Source: Caulobacteraceae bacterium
Lineage (GTDB): Bacteria; Pseudomonadota; Alphaproteobacteria; Caulobacterales; Caulobacteraceae
NCBI GenBank assembly: GCA_020852035.1
Contig: JADZBR010000169.1
Span: 1 to 10,165 of the forward strand
Direction: 5' to 3'
Length of the DNA stretch: 10,165 nucleotides
Part shown: piece by piece, positions 1 to 7,002 of the stretch
Layout: the number at the start of each line of letters is the position of its first letter
Position numbering within the stretch: position 1 is the stretch's first letter
Notes under the pieces: model-generated
Seen by the model: the letters and a program-made list of their open reading frames with translations, nothing else
Told to the model about the DNA's origin: nothing
The model's database searches: none
Translations under genes and position numbers: made by a program

Positions 1-187
1 GGTTTTTCGCCCCTCGGTCATCTCTCCGCGTTCCGAACTCCGCTGGCCGTTATTACCCGGCCGCCACGCCTTCGCACAGCCGTTCGCCGCCCGCCTCCGA
101 GACGCCACGAATGGCGAACCTAAAACACAAATTTCTTCACTATCAAGGGTGCTGTCTGGACTATTTCGAGAGAAATCCTCATTAAAT

Positions 188-279
188 GCATACAAAACAA
201 ATGATTATGAATCACCTCGTCGCCGAGACCCGAGCGGGATGGTCGGAAAAATATACCGCATACAGAAAAAATGATTGTG
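188..279. repeat. Pair of 22-base imperfect direct repeats, candidate operator
   Basis: Copy 1 is at 188-209 and copy 2 at 258-279, with starts exactly 70 bases apart. They agree at 19 of 22 positions by my alignment. Both begin GCATACA, share AAATGATT in the middle and end in TG. They lie 144 and 74 bases upstream of the receptor start codon, in the AT-rich part of the leader. A repeated site of this size ahead of an operon suggests binding of a transcription factor at two sites, possibly with looping or cooperative contact. On the minus strand copy 1 reads TTGTATGC, which resembles half-sites of FCD-type GntR regulators, but this resemblance is weak. Copy 1 also overlaps the inverted repeat at 202-214, which copy 2 does not preserve. 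Confidence 0.5.
202..214. promoter_or_regulatory. Short inverted repeat TGATT-ATG-AATCA
   Basis: Five-base arms flank a three-base centre, in the AT-rich leader of the operon and overlapping the end of the first direct repeat. It could be a dimeric regulator site. Its similarity to a Fur box is poor (11 of 19 positions against the E. coli consensus by my count), so iron control is not supported by it. A palindrome this short can also arise by chance in AT-rich DNA. Confidence 0.25.
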
Positions 280-352
280 CCTCGATCCGGGCGACCACAT
301 AGTCAGCGCCTGAAAGCCGGGCGAATCCGGCTCGGGACAAGGGGAGAGGCGC

Positions 353-2596
353 ATGACAAAGGGCGGTGGAGCAGGACCGGCGGTATCCATGCTGGCCTTG
401 ATCGCCGGGCTCACGGCGGGGCTGGCGGGATCAGACGCTAGCGCCGCGGCCGCTGACGGTGTCGATGCGGGGTCCGAGGTCAGCGAACTGATCGTTACGG
501 CGCGCAAACGCGAGGAGCGGCTGCGCGACATCCCGACGGCGGCCACCGCCTTCAGCGCCGACCAGCTGCGCAACATGGGCGGCGTCGCCGATGTCCAGAG
601 CCTGGTCTCGAACGTGCCGGGCGTGAACTTCGCCAACACCTCCAATCCGGTGACCTCGGAGGTCTCGATCCGCGGTTCGGGCACCAGCCGCGCCACGGCC
701 GCCGAGTCGGGCGTCGGTCTCTATCGCAACGGCGTCTACATCGGCGGCGGCTACCAGGGCGGCCGGACGTTCTCCAAGTCCGACTTCTTCGACGTGCAGA
801 CGATTTCGGTGCTGCGCGGCGTGCAGGGCGCGCTCTACGGCCGCAACGCGGTCGGGGGTTCGATCAACATATCGTCGGCCCGCCCCGATCCGGCCCGGCG
901 GAGCGGCTACGCCCAGGTCGGCGTCGCCAAGAACGAGCGGCGCGAAGGCGAACTGGTGGTCAATCAGCCGCTGACCGACTCCCTGGCCCTGCGGGTGGGC
1001 GTCGACTTCATGCGGCAGGACAAGGGCGACTTCTACAATCCGGTCAGGAAGCAGTATTTCGACGCCCAGAAGTCGGATCTGTTCCGGGCTCAGCTCGGCT
1101 ATGAGCAGGGGCCGCTGAAGGCCAACCTGCTGGCCGAGCATTCCGCCGACATGCTGCCCGGGCTCATGTATCAGATCTACATTCGGCCGGGGGTCAACGC
1201 CACCTATCCGAAGGGTCTGATCGACGACAAGTACAGAATGTCGTGGAATTTCCCGAACACGGCCAAGATGCGGACGAACTACTTTGAGTTCGTCGGGGAA
1301 TACGATTTCGGCTCGGCGACGGTGACCTTGACGAGCGCGCTTCGCCAGCGTCACTCGCAGAATGCGTTCGACCGGGACGCCAGCTCCCAGGAATTTCAGG
1401 ACGCCGCGATCGCGGCCGGTCTGATAACGCGCCCGACGGACGTCAACCTCGGCGGCCTGACCGTCGGCTATGCCCGCATCTTCTTCAACGACATCCATAT
1501 CGTCGGCGACAAGATCGGACGGTTCAGCTGGCTCGTCGGCGCCGAAGTCTACGATCTGGACGACGAGGCGGACATCTTCCTGACCAAGACGCCCACGGGA
1601 ACCACGGCGGCCTCGCTGTCTCCCGGCACCCACCAGGAAGTGAGCAATTCGTTCCGCTCGGCCGCGGCCTACGCCTCAGCGGGCTATGACCTGACCGACA
1701 ATCTCAACTTCACCGCCGAGGGGCGCTATACCCGGGATCACAAGGACCTGGTTTCCCAGCGGCTCGATATCGGAACCGGCGCGCCGTCCGGGGCGGGGTT
1801 CTCGCTCGACGACTCCACCAAGTCGGACAATTTCTCCTACAGCCTGACGCTGGCCTACAAATACGACGACTGGCTGACCTACGCCAAGCTGGGCACCGCC
1901 TATCGCGCCGGCGGGTTCAACCTCTCGCAGGGCGATCCGCGCGCGCCGATCGCTATCCCGGTGTCCTATCGGGACGAGGACACGACGTCCTTTGAAGTCG
2001 GGCTGAAGGGAAACCTCACCCGCAACGTCTTCATCAACGCCGCAGCCTACCGCAACAACGTCGACAACCTGGTGGTCCAGGCCGACAACGGCTGCTTCGT
2101 GGGCAGCACCGTGTGTCCGGCGCAGGCGACGCCGTTTGTCTACAACGCGGGCACGGCGCGGCAATACGGCGTCGAGGTGGAACTCACCGCGCGCGCGGAA
2201 ATCGCCGGCGGCGTGGCGCTTCTGAACGCCGGGGTTTCGCGCCAGGGGGGCAAGATCCGCTCCGGTCCCGACAAGGGCAAGACGATGCCGCAGCGGCCCG
2301 ACTGGACGGGCAGTTTCAATCTCAACTATCGCCGGCCGATCGCCGAAAACCTCACCGGCTTCTTCAATATCAAGGGCAGCTTCAGGGACGGCGGCGTCCA
2401 GGAGATCGAACAGACGCCACCGCTCTACGGCTATCAGATCTACGATGCGCGCGTGGGCGTCGAGCGCGACGGGTGGCAAGCGGCGCTCTACATGAACAAC
2501 TTCGCCAACGAGAACTACATGGTCTTCGAGGGGCCCAGCGCGAGACGGTGGAACCTCCCTCAGACCTACGGCGCCGAACTGACCTATCGCTGGTGA
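353..2596 (+). CDS. TonB-dependent outer-membrane receptor
   Basis: This 747-residue protein is an outer-membrane active transporter powered by the TonB-ExbB-ExbD system. The N-terminus has a signal peptide (hydrophobic stretch about 12-30, likely cut near the Ala-rich 29-34). A TonB-box-like segment follows (SELIVTARKREE, about 44-55), then a plug domain at about 56-175 with the hallmark LRGVQGALYGRNAVGGSINI at about 154-173. The rest is a 22-strand-type barrel ending in YRW, an aromatic C-terminus as used for barrel assembly. The only two cysteines, Cys581 and Cys588, probably form a disulfide in a surface loop. Length is normal for the family. The start is ATG 353, preceded by GGGGAG six bases upstream; an in-frame stop at 311-313 rules out a much earlier start. 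It opens the operon, and its ligand is not evident. The neighbours suggest a sulfated or esterified organic compound, but a siderophore cannot be excluded. Confidence 0.95.
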   Translation: MTKGGGAGPAVSMLALIAGLTAGLAGSDASAAAADGVDAGSEVSELIVTARKREERLRDIPTAATAFSADQLRNMGGVADVQSLVSNVPGVNFANTSNPVTSEVSIRGSGTSRATAAESGVGLYRNGVYIGGGYQGGRTFSKSDFFDVQTISVLRGVQGALYGRNAVGGSINISSARPDPARRSGYAQVGVAKNERREGELVVNQPLTDSLALRVGVDFMRQDKGDFYNPVRKQYFDAQKSDLFRAQLGYEQGPLKANLLAEHSADMLPGLMYQIYIRPGVNATYPKGLIDDKYRMSWNFPNTAKMRTNYFEFVGEYDFGSATVTLTSALRQRHSQNAFDRDASSQEFQDAAIAAGLITRPTDVNLGGLTVGYARIFFNDIHIVGDKIGRFSWLVGAEVYDLDDEADIFLTKTPTGTTAASLSPGTHQEVSNSFRSAAAYASAGYDLTDNLNFTAEGRYTRDHKDLVSQRLDIGTGAPSGAGFSLDDSTKSDNFSYSLTLAYKYDDWLTYAKLGTAYRAGGFNLSQGDPRAPIAIPVSYRDEDTTSFEVGLKGNLTRNVFINAAAYRNNVDNLVVQADNGCFVGSTVCPAQATPFVYNAGTARQYGVEVELTARAEIAGGVALLNAGVSRQGGKIRSGPDKGKTMPQRPDWTGSFNLNYRRPIAENLTGFFNIKGSFRDGGVQEIEQTPPLYGYQIYDARVGVERDGWQAALYMNNFANENYMVFEGPSARRWNLPQTYGAELTYRW

Positions 2597-2615
2597 GCGA
2601 GCGGTGGAGCCGACC

Positions 2616-3926
2616 ATGCAGCGACGGACGGTGATCGTCGGGGCGGCCGCCACGGCGGCCGTCGCCGGCGCGGCGTCGGCAGGCGAGGGGGCGCCGATGC
2701 GACAGCTCGGCTACGACGGGCTGATCTACGCCCTGCCGATCTATGAGATGATGGCGACGCGGTCCCGTACGCTGCAGCGCCACCCGTTTCAGAACGCCTT
2801 CGCCCATTCGCGGCGCCTGTCGACCGCCAAGTCGCGCGACGTCACCACGCCCAACAACGACACGCTCTATTCGACGGCGTGGCTCGACCTGCAATCGCCG
2901 GTGGAGATCGCCTTGCCGACGGCGGGCGCCCGCTATTTCTCGCTGGCGCTCATGGACGCCTACACCAACGCCTTCGTGGTGTTGGGCGACGCCGGGCGCG
3001 AGGGAGCGTCCCGCGTCCGCTTGGTGCATGGCCAGGCCGCCGTCGCCGACGACGGCGTCAGGACCATCCGCTCGCCGACGCGCCACGTCTGGGCGCTCGG
3101 CCGGACCTATGTGGCGGGGTCGCACGATCTGGACGCCGCCGGCTCGGTGCAGGAGCAGCTTTCGATCGCCACGCCTCCGCTCGCCTCGAGCGCGCCTCCG
3201 GCGCCTCCGCGCGCCGATCTGCTGGCGCTTTTGAAATACGCGAACGCGGCCATGAGCGCGGACCCGCCGCCGGAACGGGACGCGCCGATCCTGAGCCGCC
3301 TGGCGGCGGTCGGCATCGGCCCTGGCGCGCAGTTTCCACCGTCGGAATGGTCCTCGAATGTGATGGAGGACGTGTTGGCCGGCGCCGCGCAGGCGCTGTC
3401 CGATCTCCGCGTCTACGAGGCCCGGCAGGTGCAGGGGTGGTATTACGCCAAGCCGAACACGGGCCTGTTCGATGTCGACTATCGGTATCGGGCGCACATC
3501 GCGCTGACCGGCCTGGCGGCCCTGCCGATCGCCGAAGCCTTCTACCTTCAGGGCGTCGGCGACAGCGGCGACCGGCTCTATGACGGTGCGATCGACCGCA
3601 AGATGGTGTTTCGGGAGGGGTTGCCGCCGACCGACGGGTTCTGGTCCGTCGCGCTCTATCAGGTCACCGCGCAGGGACAGCTCTTCTTCTACGACAATCC
3701 CCCGGACCGCTATTCGATCGGCAGCAACAGCGGGGCGCTGCACGCCGCAGCGGACGGCTCGGTCACGTTGCTGATCTCGTCGCGCGAGCCGGAGGATCCA
3801 GCCATGAGATCGAACTGGCTTCCCGCGCCGGCCGGGCCCTATCGTCTACAGTTCCGGGCTTTCCGGCCGGGCGCGGCGCTGGTTTCGGAAACCTACCGCG
3901 TGCCGCCGGTGGAGCGGGCGGGCTGA
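2616..3926 (+). CDS. DUF1254/DUF1214 domain exported protein (copy A)
   Basis: This is a 436-residue protein of the two-domain DUF1254-DUF1214 family, whose reaction is not known to me. The DUF1254 part (about 30-165) shows TPNNDTLYSTAWLDL (78-92) and ARYFSLALMDAYTN (105-118). The DUF1214 part (about 325-436) shows GFWSVALYQV (341-350), NPPDRYSIG (361-369) and NWLPAPAGPY (400-409), followed by the usual PPVER end. I chose ATG 2616 because GGAG lies six bases upstream; a GTG at 2604 is also in frame. The N-terminus MQRRTVIVGAAATAAVAGAA looks like a short twin-arginine leader, so the protein is probably periplasmic. It starts 19 bases after the receptor stop. A paralogue, copy B, lies just beyond the sulfatase. 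Compared with copy B, the region between the two domains has diverged most. Confidence 0.9.
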   Translation: MQRRTVIVGAAATAAVAGAASAGEGAPMRQLGYDGLIYALPIYEMMATRSRTLQRHPFQNAFAHSRRLSTAKSRDVTTPNNDTLYSTAWLDLQSPVEIALPTAGARYFSLALMDAYTNAFVVLGDAGREGASRVRLVHGQAAVADDGVRTIRSPTRHVWALGRTYVAGSHDLDAAGSVQEQLSIATPPLASSAPPAPPRADLLALLKYANAAMSADPPPERDAPILSRLAAVGIGPGAQFPPSEWSSNVMEDVLAGAAQALSDLRVYEARQVQGWYYAKPNTGLFDVDYRYRAHIALTGLAALPIAEAFYLQGVGDSGDRLYDGAIDRKMVFREGLPPTDGFWSVALYQVTAQGQLFFYDNPPDRYSIGSNSGALHAAADGSVTLLISSREPEDPAMRSNWLPAPAGPYRLQFRAFRPGAALVSETYRVPPVERAG

Positions 3927-3963
3927 TGGCCGGGCGGTTCAACAGCGATTTCAAGAGGGAAGC

Positions 3964-5571
3964 ATGATGACTGCGAGAGCCTTTTGCATCGGAACGGCGG
4001 CGATTGTTCTGAGCGCATGCGCGGCGAGCGGGGCGGGTCCGATCCAGGCTTCGGCGGACCCGGCCGCGGCGGAGGCTGGGGCGCCGGAGGCGGCGCGCCG
4101 GCCGAACGTGATCGTCATTCTCGCCGATGACCTCGGATACGGCGACGTCGGGGCCTATGGCTCGAAGGTCATCCGGACGCCCAACATCGACGCCCTGGCG
4201 GCCAGCGGGGTGCGGTTCACCGACGCCTATGTGTCCCACCCGGTCTGCTCGCCGTCCCGCGCGGGCCTGCTGACCGGCCGCTACCAGGAGCGCTTCGGCT
4301 ACGAATTCAACCCGGTCGGCCGCGATCGCACCGGCGGGGTTTCGCTACAGGAGGTCATGATCGGCCAGATCATGAAGTCCGCCGGCTATGAAACCGGGAT
4401 GGTCGGCAAATGGCATCTGGGGGGCGCGCAGGGCTACCATCCCAGCGATCGCGGGTTCGACGAGTTCTTCGGCATGACGGCCGGCGCGTCGACCTACATC
4501 GTCGACCCCAAGCCCACGGACCAGTTCTACACCTACCCCGGCTCCGAGGGCGCCGAGCACGCCAGCAACGAATCCGCCCAGCGGGCGGCGAGCATGACCT
4601 TGCCGGAACGGCTGGCCGCGACCCGCAAGGTCGCGCCGATCACCCGCGGTCGAACCCTGGTGGACGAACGGGAATACCTCACCGACGCCTTCACCCGCGA
4701 AAGCGTCGACTTCATCGAACGCCACAAGGACAAGCCGTTCTTCCTCTACGTCGCCTACAATGCGCCGCACACGCCGTTGCAGGCGCCCAAGAAGTATCTG
4801 GATCGCTATCCGGCGACGATGGAGAAGGGCCCGCGGATCTACGCGGCGATGGTTTCGGCGCTCGACGACGGGGTCGGGGCCATTCGCGCCAAGCTGAAGC
4901 AAACCGGCCTGGAAGACGACACGCTGATCGTCTTCCTCTCCGACAACGGCTGCGCCAGCGACCTTCACGGCGCCTGCTCCAATGCGCCGCTCTCAGGCTT
5001 CAAGGGCGAACACCTGGAGGGCGGCGTGCGCGTGCCCTACCTGGTGTCCTGGCCGGGGCATGTCAGGGGCGGCGTCGTCGATCGGCGGACGATCTCGAGC
5101 CTGGACATCGTTCCGACCGCGGCCGCCCTGGCCGGCGCGACCCTGCCGCAGGACCGCGAGTACGACGGCGTGGACCTGCTGCCGTTCCTCAAGGGGGCCG
5201 ACAAGGCCGCGCCGCACCAGACGCTCTACTGGCGCGCCGGCGTGACCTACGCGATCCGCGACGGCGACAAGAAGATGTGGATCGCCAACAGGGCGCCTCC
5301 CGGCGTCACCTCGAACGACAAGCGCAACACCGAGATCGCGCCTGAAGGCATGGTCGCCGAGATTGGCCCCGCCGGGCAGCACGTCATGCTCTACGACCTG
5401 ACGAAAGACATCGGCGAAAAGCACAACATCGCGGCGTCAAATCCGGAGCTGGTGGCCCAGCTCAAGGCAAAGCTCGCGAAGTGGTCGGATAAACTCGGGA
5501 AGCCTCAATGGACCAGCCGGCGTCATAGTTTCAGAGAGTATGACGACGTCACGCTTCAGTTGTTCAACTAG
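3964..5571 (+). CDS. Formylglycine-dependent sulfatase, predicted lipoprotein
   Basis: This 535-residue type I sulfatase of the alkaline-phosphatase fold hydrolyses sulfate esters. The modification motif CSPSRAGLLTGR starts at Cys95, the residue converted to formylglycine, with Arg99 in place. Metal and active-site residues are recognisable: Asp55-Asp56 (ILADDLGYGD), Lys149 and His151 (GKWHLGG), His269 (APHTPL), Asp327-Asn328 (SDNG) and Lys347. The C-terminal subdomain has the usual LYDLTKDIGEKHN (476-488). The set is complete, so activity is expected if a formylglycine-generating enzyme exists elsewhere; none is in this window. The leader ends in a lipobox, LSAC at 16-19, with Ala at +2, which predicts an outer-membrane lipoprotein. 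GAGGGA at 3955-3960 serves as ribosome site; the second ATG, at 3967, is spaced better, so the start may be one codon later. It sits between two DUF1254 paralogues with gaps of 37 and 38 bases. Substrate subfamily is undetermined. Confidence 0.94.
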   Translation: MMTARAFCIGTAAIVLSACAASGAGPIQASADPAAAEAGAPEAARRPNVIVILADDLGYGDVGAYGSKVIRTPNIDALAASGVRFTDAYVSHPVCSPSRAGLLTGRYQERFGYEFNPVGRDRTGGVSLQEVMIGQIMKSAGYETGMVGKWHLGGAQGYHPSDRGFDEFFGMTAGASTYIVDPKPTDQFYTYPGSEGAEHASNESAQRAASMTLPERLAATRKVAPITRGRTLVDEREYLTDAFTRESVDFIERHKDKPFFLYVAYNAPHTPLQAPKKYLDRYPATMEKGPRIYAAMVSALDDGVGAIRAKLKQTGLEDDTLIVFLSDNGCASDLHGACSNAPLSGFKGEHLEGGVRVPYLVSWPGHVRGGVVDRRTISSLDIVPTAAALAGATLPQDREYDGVDLLPFLKGADKAAPHQTLYWRAGVTYAIRDGDKKMWIANRAPPGVTSNDKRNTEIAPEGMVAEIGPAGQHVMLYDLTKDIGEKHNIAASNPELVAQLKAKLAKWSDKLGKPQWTSRRHSFREYDDVTLQLFN

Positions 5572-5609
5572 CTCCCAGGTCGTTGGCGGATAAGCATTGG
5601 AACCAGGCC

Positions 5610-6971
5610 GTGAACCGTCGAACTCTCCTGTCCCTGGCTGCCGGGCTGCCGGCGTTCGCGGCCGGCGGCGCCTGGGCGGGAGCCGCGCCGCCGAGCGCGG
5701 GAGCTCGGCGCATGCCGGCTGAGGCGCAGGACCCGCTGTTCCAGGCGGCGTTCGACGCCTTCGTCTACTGCATGCCGCTGGTGGACGTCGCCGCGCTGAA
5801 TGCGCGCGCGGCGGCGAACGGCAGGGGCGCCAATGCGTTCCGCCACGCCCGCGCGCTCAGCAACGCCAGGACCCAGCAGGTGACCGCGCCCAACAACGAC
5901 ACCCTGTCGTCGAGCGCGTTCATCGACCTGGCGGGCGGGCCGGTTCAGATCGAACTGCCGGCCACGGGCGCGCGCTATTTCTCCCTCCAGCTGATGGACG
6001 CCTACACCAACACCTTCGCCGTCCTGGGCACGCGCACGACCGGGCCGCATGGCGGGGTCTTCACCCTCGTCGGTCCGGAGCACGCCGCGCCGCCGCGCGC
6101 GATACGCGCGCCAACGCCGTTGGTCTGGGCGCTCGGGCGCATGCTGATCGACGGGCCGGACGACTTGCCGGCGGCGCATGAGCTGCAGGATCGGCTGAAG
6201 CTGCGCTCGACGGCCGCCCCCCGGCCGGCGAGGCCGGCCGCGTCCTCGAAGGCGGCCGACTGGCGGACGTTCTTTCTCAGCGCGCAGGAACATCTCCGGC
6301 TCAACCCGCCGCCGGCGACCGACCAGGCCGTGCTGGAACGCCTCGCGATCCTCGGCCTGTCGCCGCGGGGCGGGTTCGATCCCTCGCGGTTCGACGATAA
6401 GGCGGCGGCCCGGATCGCCGCCGGGGTCGAGGCGGCCCGAAAGAGCCTGCAGACCCCCGACGCGACCTTCCGCCTGGTGGGCGACTGGGCCTACCAGAGC
6501 GCGCAGATCGGAAACTACGGGCAGGACTACGCGCTCCGGGCCTCCACCGCCCAGTGGGGCATCGCGGCGCTGCCGCCGCAGGAAACCCTCTATGCCCGCG
6601 GCGCGGGCGAGGGCGGCTCGTACTTCTACCCCGGCGGCGCCTCCTACAGCCTGCGCTTCGCGCCCGGCCAGACGCCGCCGGTCGGCGCCTTCTGGTCCCT
6701 GACGCTCTACGAGGCGGCGGCTGACGGAAGCGTCCGATACTTCGACAACCCGGCCGACCGATACTCCCTCGGGGATCGCTCCGGCCTGCGGCGCAATCCG
6801 GACGGCGGCCTGGACATCTGGATCTCGCCGAACGATCCGGGCGGGGCGCGGACGGCCAACTGGTTGCCGGCGCCGGCCGCGGGGCGCTTCGTCCTGCTGC
6901 TCAGGGCCTACCTGCCCAGCCGGGCGATGGTGGACGGAACCTATGTCCTGCCGCCGATCCAACGCCATTGA
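5610..6971 (+). CDS. DUF1254/DUF1214 domain exported protein (copy B)
   Basis: This is a 453-residue paralogue of the DUF1254/DUF1214 protein two genes upstream, also of unknown reaction. The DUF1254 domain (about 43-185) contains APNNDTLSSSAFIDL (93-107) and ARYFSLQLMDAYTN (121-134), followed by FAVLGTRTTG. The DUF1214 domain (about 335-453) contains PPVGAFWSLTLYE, NPADRYSLGDRSGL (380-393) and NWLPAPAAGRF (417-427), ending in PPIQRH. The match to the usual family pattern is closer than in copy A. I place the start at GTG 5610, giving the leader VNRRTLLSLAAGLPAFAAGG, a good twin-arginine signal, with GGAA seven bases upstream. A TTG at 5583 is possible but would bury the signal nine residues inside. 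It begins 38 bases after the sulfatase and is followed 31 bases later by the esterase. Confidence 0.9.
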   Translation: MNRRTLLSLAAGLPAFAAGGAWAGAAPPSAGARRMPAEAQDPLFQAAFDAFVYCMPLVDVAALNARAAANGRGANAFRHARALSNARTQQVTAPNNDTLSSSAFIDLAGGPVQIELPATGARYFSLQLMDAYTNTFAVLGTRTTGPHGGVFTLVGPEHAAPPRAIRAPTPLVWALGRMLIDGPDDLPAAHELQDRLKLRSTAAPRPARPAASSKAADWRTFFLSAQEHLRLNPPPATDQAVLERLAILGLSPRGGFDPSRFDDKAAARIAAGVEAARKSLQTPDATFRLVGDWAYQSAQIGNYGQDYALRASTAQWGIAALPPQETLYARGAGEGGSYFYPGGASYSLRFAPGQTPPVGAFWSLTLYEAAADGSVRYFDNPADRYSLGDRSGLRRNPDGGLDIWISPNDPGGARTANWLPAPAAGRFVLLLRAYLPSRAMVDGTYVLPPIQRH

Positions 6972-7002
6972 CCCTGAACCTCGGCCGGGTGGAGACGCAT
7001 CG

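Larger units (their letters stand above)
1..352. other. Upstream non-coding region with AT-rich control segment
   Basis: No convincing gene lies in this stretch. Bases 1-110 are GC-rich and bases of about 111-280 are clearly AT-richer than the rest of the window, as expected for a promoter region ahead of the six-gene operon. The AT-rich part holds a 22-base imperfect direct repeat, a small inverted repeat at 163-176 (ATTTC-GAGA-GAAAT) and another at 202-214 (TGATT-ATG-AATCA). I cannot place a confident -35/-10 pair. A minus-strand ATG at 19-21 could be the start of a divergent gene leaving the left edge, but only seven codons are visible. The frame starting at base 2 is open to a TGA at 272-274, but it has no recognisable protein character. 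Confidence 0.6.

Noticed and set aside
111..185. Plus-strand ATG frame of 24 codons in the leader, possible leader peptide
   Set aside because: There is no good ribosome site, no attenuator-like hairpins follow it and the codon use is unlike that of the genes; short frames are expected by chance here.
197..216. Fur-box-like sequence ahead of the TonB receptor
   Set aside because: Only about 11 of 19 positions match the E. coli consensus and the symmetry is poor, so iron regulation is not supported.
6943..7002. Longer N-terminus for the esterase from ATG 6943
   Set aside because: It would overlap the end of the DUF1254 B gene and place about 20 polar residues before the signal peptide. ATG 7003 has a clear GGAG site.
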